From Nonomuraea dietziae (lineage in GTDB: Bacteria > Actinomycetota > Actinomycetes > Streptosporangiales > Streptosporangiaceae): 64,000 nucleotides of DNA. Position numbers and translations under genes: made by a program. Location of the stretch: positions 186,001 through 250,000 of the forward strand of contig NZ_JACIBV010000001.1 of the NCBI RefSeq assembly GCF_014195505.1. Direction: 5' to 3'. The number at the start of each line of letters is the position of its first letter. Position 1 is the stretch's first letter. Positions 8,985 to 16,527 of the stretch are shown here, in pieces. The notes under the pieces were generated by a model, which saw nothing but the letters and a program-made list of their open reading frames with translations, was not told the origin of the DNA and did no database searches.

Positions 8985-9203
8985 CTACGCTGCCGCATGA
9001 GCGGGACGCACGGACAGTTCGAACCAGACGGCCTTGCCCCGCGCGGTGCGGGCGCTGCCCCAGCAGCAGGCCAGCTGTTCGACCAGATGGAGCGCGCGCC
9101 CTGTCTCGTCGTATTCGCGGGCGCGGCCGGGCCGGAGGGAGGCCGTGCCGCCGTCCGTGTCCTCGACCTCGCAGCGGAGGGCGTGTTCGCTACCCCACCT
9201 CAC
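8985..9203 (-). pseudogene. Truncated ATP-binding (anti-sigma/RsbW-like) protein
   Basis: This 72-residue frame matches only the C-terminal third of actinobacterial SpoIIAB/RsbW-like ATPases: VEDTDGG, RPGRAREYDETGRALHLVEQL (G-box region, two short pieces) and ARGKAVWFELSV. The N- and middle parts are missing, and the fragment begins exactly where the alcohol dehydrogenase gene ends (overlap of 4 bases), as if the dehydrogenase unit had been inserted into it or the 5' part deleted. No ribosome binding site is evident. It is probably a nonfunctional remnant. Confidence 0.6.
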
Positions 9204-10231
9204 GTTCTCACCAGCGCCTTGATGACTTCACGCCGGTCCATCCGTTGATAGGCGGTGGCCACGTCCCCCAGGGGGACCTCGGTGGTGAAAACGGGGGAGG
9301 GGTCGAGCGCGCCGGACAGCACGTCGGTGACCAGCGGATCCAGGTAGCGGCGGACCGGCGCGACGCCCGCTCGTAGCGCGATGTTCGATCGGAAGAAGCG
9401 GTACAGATCCACGGTGTGCACGCCGTTCGGCACGCCGACGGAGCCGATGGTGCCGCCCGGACGGGTCAGGGCGAGCGCAAGATCGAGCGCCGACTGGGTG
9501 CCCACGCACTCGGCCACCGAGCCGACGCCGCCTTTCGTGCCGTCGATCAGCTCGGCGACCGTGGCGGGGTCGTCGGCGTCCAAGGTGTCGGTCGCGCCGA
9601 AAGTACGGGCCAGGCGCAGACGATCGGGGTGGCGGCCGACAGCGATGATGCGTTCTGCACCCGCGCGGCGGGCGGCGAGCACGGCGCACAGCCCCACCGC
9701 GCCGTCACCGATCACCGCGACGCTCCGGCCAGGGCCGACGCCGGCCAGGACGCAGGCGTGGTGACCGGTGGCCATCACGTCGGCGAGCGGCAGGAGCCTG
9801 CGCAGAAGTCCGTCGTCGCCGGCGTCGACGCGCACGGGGACGAGCGTGGCGTCGGCGAACGGCACCCGGACGGCCTCGGCCTGCCCGCCCTGGTTGGCGC
9901 CGCCCCAGAACCCGCCCCGCACGCATGAGGTCTGCATGCCGTCGCGGCAATGCCCGCAGGTGCCGTCGGAGAACGCGAAGGGCGCCAGCACCAGATTGCC
10001 GGACTTGATCCCGGTGACCTCGCGGCCCACGTTCTGGACGACGCCGAGCCACTCGTGGCCCAACCGGTCGCCGGGGCTGAACTTCTCATGCCCCCGGTAC
10101 GGCCACAGGTCAGAGCCGCAAACGGCGGCCAGCGTGATGCGTACCAGGGCGTCGGTGGGCTCGATGATGACGGGATCAGGGACGTCGGCGACATGGACCT
10201 CGCCCACGTCCTGGAGAACGGCTGCTTTCAC
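9200..10231 (-). CDS. Zinc-dependent alcohol dehydrogenase family protein
   Basis: A 343-residue medium-chain dehydrogenase of the threonine-dehydrogenase-like zinc group. Catalytic zinc ligands appear in AAVCGSDLWPYRG and DRLGHEWLGVV; the structural-zinc region is GTCGHCRDGMQTSC; the NAD(P) site is AVIGDGAVGLCAVL. It would oxidise an alcohol or reduce an aldehyde in the cytoplasm. The GTG at 10231 aligns with the family start (VKAAVLQDVGEV); no good Shine-Dalgarno is seen. It is divergent from an Lrp/AsnC gene 91 bases away, which is likely its regulator. Confidence 0.9.
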   Translation of the reverse strand: MKAAVLQDVGEVHVADVPDPVIIEPTDALVRITLAAVCGSDLWPYRGHEKFSPGDRLGHEWLGVVQNVGREVTGIKSGNLVLAPFAFSDGTCGHCRDGMQTSCVRGGFWGGANQGGQAEAVRVPFADATLVPVRVDAGDDGLLRRLLPLADVMATGHHACVLAGVGPGRSVAVIGDGAVGLCAVLAARRAGAERIIAVGRHPDRLRLARTFGATDTLDADDPATVAELIDGTKGGVGSVAECVGTQSALDLALALTRPGGTIGSVGVPNGVHTVDLYRFFRSNIALRAGVAPVRRYLDPLVTDVLSGALDPSPVFTTEVPLGDVATAYQRMDRREVIKALVRT

Positions 10232-10322
10232 GAGAGGTAACCGTATGCGCCTGGTCTGGCCCATCCCATACCATTTCAGCGGCGTGAGGAAGCTCTGACC
10301 TGCGATACGGAGGTGAACGCCG

Positions 10323-10796
10323 ATGCTGCCAGTCAAGTCGTCGCTGGACGCTCTGGACCTGCAGATTGTCCGCGAGCTGACCCGTGACGCCCGCATCAGC
10401 CACGCGGAGCTGGGCCGGCGGGTCAACCTCAGCAGGCCCGCCGTCGCCGAGCGGGTGCGCAGGTTGGAGGAGACGGACGTGATCACCGGCTATGCCGCGC
10501 ATGTGGACCTGGCTCGCCTCGGCCTCCCGCTCCAGGCCCGCGTCCAGCTGCGGCCCCGCCACCGCTCGCGCAAGGGCGTCACCCGGCTGCGCGAGAGCCT
10601 GCTGGCCATGAAATACGTGCTGTCCTGTGTCCACGTCACCGGCGAGAACTGTTACGAGCTGGCCATCGCGGTACGGGACGCAGCCCATCTGGAGCAGGTG
10701 ATCGAACAACTGGCGGAACTGGGCGACACCACCACCTCGGTCGTGCTCTCCCAGCCCGTGCACCCACGTGACGTCGACGTGACCGCCTGGACGTGA
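10323..10796 (+). CDS. Lrp/AsnC family transcriptional regulator
   Basis: A 157-residue regulator with the AsnC HTH at residues 10-55 (LDLQIVRELTRDARISHAEL and VNLSRPAVAERVRRLEE) and a C-terminal RAM/ligand domain (residues 75-150). CGGAGGTGAAC stands six to eight bases before the ATG. Divergent from the zinc alcohol dehydrogenase; feast/famine regulators commonly control the neighbouring divergent gene, so it is the best candidate for control of that enzyme, with an amino acid or related metabolite as possible effector (inference). Confidence 0.92.
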   Translation: MLPVKSSLDALDLQIVRELTRDARISHAELGRRVNLSRPAVAERVRRLEETDVITGYAAHVDLARLGLPLQARVQLRPRHRSRKGVTRLRESLLAMKYVLSCVHVTGENCYELAIAVRDAAHLEQVIEQLAELGDTTTSVVLSQPVHPRDVDVTAWT

Positions 10797-11325
10797 CCGT
10801 CCTTGGACGGATCAGGGACTCATTCAGGACGCTGACACCTTGGATCCGATTCAGTGCAGCCCGCGCCGCTACCGCCGCCTCGACGGGCTGGCTGGCCGGC
10901 ATCCCGGACTCGCCGACCTACGTCGACAAGAAGACCGGCACCACCGTCGACCGTGACGGCCTCAACCGCGCCGGATCACGGACGATAAGCGCATGCAGGG
11001 ACGACACCGGCGGCTGAGGTCGGGCTTCGACAACTGGCGGGTTCGCGCGGGGGCACGTCGGCGGTTGGGCGCCGAGCCCGAGCACGACGGGCGGCTGCCT
11101 CGGCGCGACATCGACGGCTGGTAGGGACGTACCGCGCCATGAATCGTGATCGTCTCAATGCCTCCTTTCATCCGCATTCGCCTCTCTACGCGTGCAGGCG
11201 CGCGCGAGGGATGGGCCATGGAGACGATCGCACGCGGTATGAGGCGGTGGTGCAGGCGCGTGCCCGGCGGTCCGGAGCGTGGGAGGGTCGCGGCCGAGTA
11301 GTGAGTTCTCGTCGACAACCTGCGA
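10797..11325. other. Intergenic stretch of about 530 bases, no gene
   Basis: Frames are open here on both strands because of high GC, but none shows a recognisable domain, consistent codon bias or ribosome binding site. The stretch 10900-10985 reads TYVDKKTGTTVDRDGLNRAG in one frame, which could be a scrap of a former gene, but I cannot place it. Confidence 0.4.
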
Positions 11326-12090
11326 TCAGGCGCGTGGTCCGAGGAACAGGCCGCCGCTCGCGTCGATGACCTGACCGGTGATCCAGCGCCCAGCGTCGGA
11401 GGCGAGGAAGACGACCACGTCGGCGATGTCGTCGGGCCCGCCGAGGCGATCGAGCGCCGTCGATCCGGCGATGTGTTCGGCCAGGCCCGGCGCTTCGAAG
11501 ACCGACCCGTTGGTTGCGGTGCGGGTGGCGCCGGGAGCGACGGCGTTCACCGTGATTCCTCGTACTCCGAGCTGGTTGGCCAGGGTCATGCTCATCGTCT
11601 CGACCGCGCCCTTCGTCATGGCGAAGGATGTCTGGGCGGGGTTGGCCATCCGGGTCGCCACGGACGAGATCGTGACGATGCGCCCGCCGTTGCGGAGCAG
11701 TGGTAGCGCTCGCTGGATGATGAAGTACGGCGCTCGCACGTTCACCGCGAACAGATGGTCGAACTCCTTCCGCGTCGTGGCTCCGAGCGGACCGGCGGGC
11801 GCGGCCGCCGCGTTGTTGACGAGGATGTCGAGCGGCCGCCCGGCCAGGCCGGCCTCGACTCCCGCGAAGAGATTCTCGACGTCGTCATCCCCACCCAGCT
11901 CTGCCCTGACGGCGAACGCGGCTCCACCGGCGCGTTCGATCGCGTCGACTGTCGCCGTCGCCCCGCCCTTGTCCGTGCCGAAGTGCACGATGACCGTTGC
12001 CCCCTTCTCCGCCAGCCGGGCTGCGATCGCCTGCCCGATGCCGCGCGAAGCTCCGGTCACGAGAGCTGTCCTGCCGGTCAGATCACTCAT
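11326..12090 (-). CDS. SDR family oxidoreductase (FabG-like)
   Basis: A 254-residue short-chain dehydrogenase/reductase: TGASRGIGQAIAARLAEKGA at the N terminus, NNAAAAP at about residue 90, catalytic serine in VTISSVATRM, then a lysine in FAMTKGAVETMS, and ASGGLFLGPRA at the end. At the usual tyrosine position of YxxxK the residue is phenylalanine (SFAMTKG); loss of this acid/base tyrosine is unusual and may alter or abolish dehydrogenase activity. The second ATG (12090) fits the family start. Divergent from a TetR gene across three interlocked palindromes that probably repress it. Confidence 0.88.
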   Translation of the reverse strand: MSDLTGRTALVTGASRGIGQAIAARLAEKGATVIVHFGTDKGGATATVDAIERAGGAAFAVRAELGGDDDVENLFAGVEAGLAGRPLDILVNNAAAAPAGPLGATTRKEFDHLFAVNVRAPYFIIQRALPLLRNGGRIVTISSVATRMANPAQTSFAMTKGAVETMSMTLANQLGVRGITVNAVAPGATRTATNGSVFEAPGLAEHIAGSTALDRLGGPDDIADVVVFLASDAGRWITGQVIDASGGLFLGPRA

Positions 12091-12114
12091 GCTAACCATC
12101 TCAATCTGTTAGTC

Positions 12115-12157
12115 ACTACCGATTTGGTAGTTGCTACCACGATGGTAGTGTCTACCA
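12115..12157. promoter_or_regulatory. Three interlocked dyads, TetR operator cluster
   Basis: ACTACC/GGTAGT (12115-12120 with 12126-12131), CTACCA/TGGTAG (12134-12139 with 12143-12148) and TGGTAG/CTACCA (12143-12148 with 12152-12157) all use the half-site CTACCA/TGGTAG. The middle half-site is shared by two palindromes. The array fills the gap between the divergent SDR and TetR starts and ends one base before the TetR ATG, so it should control both genes. Confidence 0.8.
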
Positions 12158-12158
12158 C

Positions 12159-12827
12159 ATGGTCGATCAGCACTCAACACTGCGAGCGCAACGGCGAACC
12201 GAGACGCAGCGCAAGATTCAGGCGCACGCGGTACGGCTGTTCACCGAGCGCGGATACGACAACACGACCGTGACCGACGTCGCCGAAGCCGCGGGCGTGT
12301 CGCCGATGACCGTGTATCGGCACTTCCCGACAAAGGAGGACATGGTGCTCGTCGATCAGCACGGCAGGCTCGTCGCCGAGCGGATCGTCGCATCGTCCGC
12401 CGCGCAGCCCCTGGTCCGTCGCATCGGCAACGCGCTCATCGACTCGGCCGCGACGTTGACCGGTGCAAGCCAAGGAGACGATTTGACGGCGGGCAAGCGG
12501 TTCCTGCTTGCCCGCCTCCGGCTCATGATCTCGACGCCGGCCCTGCGGGCCAAGCATCTGGACAACCACTACGCCCTTCAGCAGGCGATCGTCGACGCCC
12601 TCGGGAACGATGCCGCCGATCCTGACGCGGCTTTCCACGCCCAGGTGGCGGCCAGTGCCTGCCTGGCCGCCCTGCACACGGCATTGGTGCGCTGGGCCGA
12701 GGACGACGGACGGACCGAGTTGGCCGACGTGATCGCGAAGGCGCTCGCTGCCGCCTTCGGGGAGGACACCGTCAAGCCTGCCACCGGCATCGCCAGCTCG
12801 GAGTCCCGCGGGCGCGCAGGGCGCTGA
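12159..12827 (+). CDS. TetR/AcrR family transcriptional regulator
   Basis: A 222-residue repressor. The HTH is at residues 15-60 (HAVRLFTERGYDNTTVTDVA, AAGVSPMTVYRHFPTKED), followed by a helical ligand domain of the MftR-like type (residues 80-200). The start lies one base after the operator cluster, leaving no room for a Shine-Dalgarno, so translation is probably leaderless. It faces the SDR gene and likely represses both itself and that gene. Ligand unknown. Confidence 0.92.
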   Translation: MVDQHSTLRAQRRTETQRKIQAHAVRLFTERGYDNTTVTDVAEAAGVSPMTVYRHFPTKEDMVLVDQHGRLVAERIVASSAAQPLVRRIGNALIDSAATLTGASQGDDLTAGKRFLLARLRLMISTPALRAKHLDNHYALQQAIVDALGNDAADPDAAFHAQVAASACLAALHTALVRWAEDDGRTELADVIAKALAAAFGEDTVKPATGIASSESRGRAGR

Positions 12828-12921
12828 TGACGATTTCCCCTCTCGTAGGTGCGAGCTGGGGCAGCCGATGAACAGCCATCGACGTACGCACCAGGGCCGG
12901 CACATCGGCCGCCGACCCTAT

Positions 12922-13089
12922 GCGGGTGGCGCTGTCCCAGGACCAGACCCCGGCTGAGATGTTCCTGGTCGGCCCGGCCAGGCCGGTGCACCGCTCGGAC
13001 CGCCGCGGGTGGCGCTGTCCCAGGACGCGACCCGGTCCAGATGTCTCCGATCGGCCCGGCCGGGCCGGTGCACCCGCTCGGCCCGGCCG
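12922..13089 (+). repeat. 83-bp imperfect tandem duplication in noncoding DNA
   Basis: Two adjacent copies (12922-13004 and 13005-13089) share long identical blocks such as GCGGGTGGCGCTGTCCCAGG and GGCCGGTGCACC, with scattered substitutions and small indels between them. The 487-base interval 12828-13314 that contains them has open frames on both strands but no recognisable protein, and the two copies are in different phases, which argues against a coding repeat. Function unknown. Confidence 0.7.
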
Positions 13090-13314
13090 CCGACAAGACA
13101 TCCAGCGCCTCGCAGGCAGCGAAGAAGCGGCGATGGCCGCAACCGGGCGCAGCGCCATCTGTTCATTGGCCTGCTGATCCCGCTGACCGCCGCACCGGCT
13201 CAGGCCAGCCCGTCTCCGGCGGCGAAGGCCTGGAACGCAGGGCCATCGCAGCCGCCGCGCTCGGCGGCTGCACCCTCCCTCAAGGGCGGCAAGGGCGGCA
13301 TCGGCGGCACGCTC

Positions 13315-13956
13315 CTACCCGGGCCTCATGTCGGTGTCGACGTGGTAGAGGGCGGTGAGGAGCGGCCAGGTGAGGGCGGCCATCTCGGCCGGTGTCCGCA
13401 GGCATCCGCGCTGGAGCCAGTCGGCGGCCACGCCGATGAGCGCTCCGGCGGTGAACGCGGCGGGCACGTCGTGGGGGATGTCCATCGACGCGGCGGTCTG
13501 CGCCGGTGGCTCGGCGCCGGTCTCGGCCCTGCGCACGGCGACGTGGATGGCCGCGGTGGTACGCCGGCGTACGTGGTCGATGACGCGCGCGCTTCCCTGC
13601 GGCCCCAGCAGGCTGCGGTAGAGGCCGGCGCGCTCGGCGAGGTTGGCGAAGAAGGCCCGCAGCGACTGGGTCGCGTCCTGCGTCGGGTCGGCCGAGTCGG
13701 GGCCGGGGGAGGGCAGGGACTCGATCAGGTCGTCGATCATCGCGGTGCAGGCGGCCTCCGCCAGCTCATGCACGTCCCGATAGTGGTCGTAGAAGGTGGA
13801 GCGGCTCACTCCGGCCCGTTCGGCGACGTCGGCGACGCTGATCTGGGACAGGTCCCGGTCCTCGACGAGCTGGATCAGCGTGCGCTGCAGGGCCGCCTGG
13901 GTGCGGCGCACGCGCCGGTCGCCCGTCGGCGCGTTGCTGTCTCTGGTCGTGACCAC
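13315..13956 (-). CDS. TetR family transcriptional regulator
   Basis: A 213-residue regulator with HTH at residues 18-62 (RRTQAALQRTLIQLVEDRDL, VAERAGVSRSTFYDHYRDVH) and a C-terminal TetR_C domain about residues 90-205. It is divergent from the cytochrome P450 gene; two perfect 14-bp palindromes sit 20 bases upstream of its start. It probably represses the P450/ferredoxin pair and itself. No good Shine-Dalgarno is visible before the ATG at 13956. Confidence 0.92.
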   Translation of the reverse strand: MVTTRDSNAPTGDRRVRRTQAALQRTLIQLVEDRDLSQISVADVAERAGVSRSTFYDHYRDVHELAEAACTAMIDDLIESLPSPGPDSADPTQDATQSLRAFFANLAERAGLYRSLLGPQGSARVIDHVRRRTTAAIHVAVRRAETGAEPPAQTAASMDIPHDVPAAFTAGALIGVAADWLQRGCLRTPAEMAALTWPLLTALYHVDTDMRPG

Positions 13957-13976
13957 GTCTCTCAGCCTACCTTCGC

Positions 13977-14008
13977 CCTACAGCTGTAGGATTTCCTACA
14001 GCTGTAGG
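13977..14008. promoter_or_regulatory. Twin 14-bp palindromic operators
   Basis: CCTACAGCTGTAGG occurs twice, at 13977-13990 and 13995-14008, separated by ATTT. The centres are 18 bp apart and the whole 32-bp block is close to self-complementary. It lies between the divergent TetR and P450 genes, closer to the regulator, as expected of a cooperative two-dimer TetR site. Confidence 0.85.
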
Positions 14009-14190
14009 GTAACTTGAGGCAGCGTGGCGGCAAGAGGTCTGAGCATCTGTTGGGTACGCGGGCGTCGCGGGGACCCCAGCGACGAGGTCGGTTGACGCCG
14101 CTGGACGTCGAGCCCGAACCCTCCCTACGACAGGCCGCCGTCGAAGCAGATCCCGGTGACGACACACGATCCGTTCCGAGGAGACACCGA

Positions 14191-15406
14191 ATGAGCCACA
14201 ACGAGCAGGTCCTGAACTACCCGATCCCGAGCGAGACGGCGCTGGAGCCGCCGGCCGAATGGGCGCAGCTGCGACAGCAGTGCCCGGTGGCCCCGGTGGA
14301 GCTGCCCAGCGGCGACCAGGCCACGCTGCTCACGCGGTACGAGGACGTCAGGCAGGTGCTGGCCGATCCGCGCTTCACCCGGCTGCTGAACGCCGACGAC
14401 GCGGCAAGGCTGTCGGCCGACGAGTCGGGCGGGCTGTTCAGCAGCGAGATGGCGCAGATCATCCCCGACAGCGGAGAGGAGCACCAGCGGTGGCGGCGCC
14501 TGGTCGGCAAGTGGTTCACGGCCAAGCGGATGACCGCCCTGCGGCCGGCGATGACGCAGATGGCCGAACAGCTCATCGATGACATGCTCGAGCGCGGCCA
14601 GCCGGGAGAGCTCAGGGCCGGCCCTGGGCTTCCCGCTGCCGGTCTACGTGATCTGCGACATGCTCGGCGTGCCCGCAGGCGACCGGGACCGGTTCGCCTA
14701 CTGGTCCGACACGCTGCTCAACCTGACCCGCTACGGCCAGGCCGAGATCGACGCGGCGCAGGCCGAGTTCGTGCAGTACATGTCAGGCCACATCGCCGCC
14801 AAGCGCGCCGAGCCGGGTGAGGACCTGCTCAGCGAGCTGATCGCGGCAGGGGACGCCGACAACGGCGGGCTGTCCGACATCCAGCTGCTGGCCACCGGCA
14901 TGGGGCTGCTGGTCGCAGGGCACGAGACCACGGCGAACATGATCGGCAAGATGGTCGGCATGCTGCTGGCCGACCGTACCCGCTGGGAGCGGCTGCTGGC
15001 GGACCCGTCGCTGGTGCGCACCGCGGTGGAGGAGGCGCTGCGCTTCGACGCCAACGCAGGCTTTGGCATGCCGCGCTACCTGCGCGAGGAGAGCGAGGTC
15101 GGCGGGACGGTGTTGCCGCGCGGTACCACCGTGGTGTGCAGCATGGCCGCGGCCAACCGCGACGAGAGCGTCTTCGACGGCGCGGACGAGATGGACCTGA
15201 GCCGCAGCCCCAACCCGCACCTGGCCTTCGGCGCCGGCCCCCATTCCTGCCTGGGCCAGGCGCTGGCCCGCACCGAGCTTCAGGTCGTCCTGGAAGTGCT
15301 GCTGCGCAGGCTGCCGTCGCTGGAGCTGGCCGTACCCGCAGAGGAGCTCCAGCGCGTGGAGGGGCTCGCCATCGGCGGGCTGCGCGAGATCCCGGTGCGG
15401 TGGTGA
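14191..15406 (+). pseudogene. Cytochrome P450, single frameshift
   Basis: Together the two frames make a complete bacterial class I P450 of about 405 residues. The first frame (from ATG 14191, GAGGAGA upstream) gives NYPIPSETALEPPAEW through EQLIDDMLERGQPGELR; the second continues ALGFPLPVYVICDMLGVP to the stop at 15404-15406. Visible landmarks: I-helix AGHETTAN, K-helix EEALRF (ExxR), and the haem loop FGAGPHSCLGQALAR with the cysteine thiolate. One base is gained or two lost near 14617-14622 in a GGGCCGGCC stretch. All catalytic motifs are intact, so either a sequence error or a very recent mutation is likely. The ferredoxin gene follows 73 bases later and would supply electrons. Confidence 0.85.
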
Positions 15407-15479
15407 CCAGGCGGTGAGCAGCCCCTACGGGCCGGGCGGGTCACACCGTCAGGCCCCGGCCACCGGAGAGGAGTCCGGC

Positions 15480-15677
15480 ATGCGCATCACCGTGGACGAG
15501 GCCAAGTGCTGCGGCGCCGGCCAGTGCGTGCTGATCGCGCCCGGCGTCTTCGACCAGCGTGACGAGGACGGCATCGTGGTGCTGCTGGCCGAGACGCCGG
15601 CGCCGGCCCTGAACGAGGCGGTCCGCGAAGCCGCCGCGGTCTGCCCGGCCGCCGCCATCCACCTCGTGGAGCCGTGA
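15480..15677 (+). CDS. [3Fe-4S] ferredoxin
   Basis: A 65-residue acidic ferredoxin of the P450-partner type. Cysteines CCGAGQC and the later AAVCPAAAIH give the CxxxxxC...CP pattern of single-cluster 3Fe-4S proteins. The ATG at 15480 follows GGAGAGGAG and aligns with the family start (MRITVDEAKC). It is 73 bases downstream of the frameshifted P450, same strand, so it is its probable redox partner; a separate ferredoxin reductase is not in the window. Confidence 0.92.
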   Translation: MRITVDEAKCCGAGQCVLIAPGVFDQRDEDGIVVLLAETPAPALNEAVREAAAVCPAAAIHLVEP

Positions 15678-15720
15678 GCCCGGTCGGCACTCGTGGGCGT
15701 ATGGCGCCCGGACGCGCACG

Positions 15721-16419
15721 TCAGGTCCGCGTCGCGTCCTCGGACGGCGACGCGGCCCTGGCCTCGATGGCGGCGATCAGAGCCTCCACCCTGACGTCGA
15801 AGACCGCCTCGGCGCTCACCTGCGCCAGCTCCGTGCCGAGGCGGGCGATCCCCGGGAAGCGCGCGGGGTCGACCATCCGGTACTCCCGCGCCCATGACGA
15901 CTCGTCGCCCGCCCTGATCTCGGGGGCGAAGAGCACGTAGGCGGCCGACTGGCCCACGTACGCCAGGAGGGCGTCGGCCACCGCCCGGTAGTACAGCGCC
16001 GCGTCGGCGCCGTCGAGCCCCGCCTCGGTGACCGCCCCGAGGATGAACTCGACGAGCCTGAACTCGTTGATCCGCCTGGTGGTGCGGCTGGCGGTGATGG
16101 AGGCCACCGCCGGATACTTCAGCGCCACCCGCAACGAGCCGTCGGCCAGGGCCCGCAGCCGGTCCTTCCAGCCGAGCCCGTCGGGAATGCCCTCCAGGAT
16201 CTCGCCGTAGGCCCGGTCGGCCACCGACAGCAGCAGCTCGTCCTTGTCGCGGAAGTGCCGGTAGATCGCCGTGGGGTCGGCGCCCAACTCCTCGCCCAGG
16301 CGGCGCACGGTGAACGCGTCCTGGCTGCCTCTGGCGGCGATGCGCAGGCTGGCCTCGATGATGGCCTCGGGACTGAGCTGGCTGCCCGAGCGCCTGGTCC
16401 TCACAGGTGTCTTCGCCAT
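15721..16419 (-). CDS. TetR family transcriptional regulator
   Basis: A 232-residue regulator with HTH at residues 18-62 (IIEASLRIAARGSQDAFTVR, LGADPTAIYRHFRDKDEL) and a long helical C-terminal domain of the TetR_C type. It is divergent from the amidohydrolase/peptide-importer operon; a 9-bp-arm dyad lies in the 108-base gap between them. The most economical reading is that it represses that operon. It converges on the ferredoxin gene with 43 bases between stops. Confidence 0.92.
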   Translation of the reverse strand: MAKTPVRTRRSGSQLSPEAIIEASLRIAARGSQDAFTVRRLGEELGADPTAIYRHFRDKDELLLSVADRAYGEILEGIPDGLGWKDRLRALADGSLRVALKYPAVASITASRTTRRINEFRLVEFILGAVTEAGLDGADAALYYRAVADALLAYVGQSAAYVLFAPEIRAGDESSWAREYRMVDPARFPGIARLGTELAQVSAEAVFDVRVEALIAAIEARAASPSEDATRT

Positions 16420-16452
16420 GATCGCACCAGTGTATCGGTTCGGTCTCCACGT

Positions 16453-16483
16453 AGCGCAACACTGTTGACATCTATGTTGCGCT
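16453..16483. promoter_or_regulatory. Dyad operator between TetR and amidohydrolase operon
   Basis: AGCGCAACA (16453-16461) and TGTTGCGCT (16475-16483) are perfect 9-bp inverted arms with a 13-base spacer. TTGACA at 16465-16470, inside the spacer, could be the -35 element of the rightward promoter, so bound repressor would cover the promoter. Confidence 0.7.
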
Positions 16484-16527
16484 CGCGTTCACTCCTCCCC
16501 AACACTGCGTGAGCGGAAGGTGCTGTC

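Noticed and set aside
10793-11017. 74-codon plus-strand frame after the Lrp gene
   Set aside because: Overlaps the Lrp stop, no ribosome binding site and no recognisable family.
12918-13166. Possible coding region over the tandem duplication on either strand
   Set aside because: The two repeat copies fall in different frames and no ribosome binding site or family was seen.
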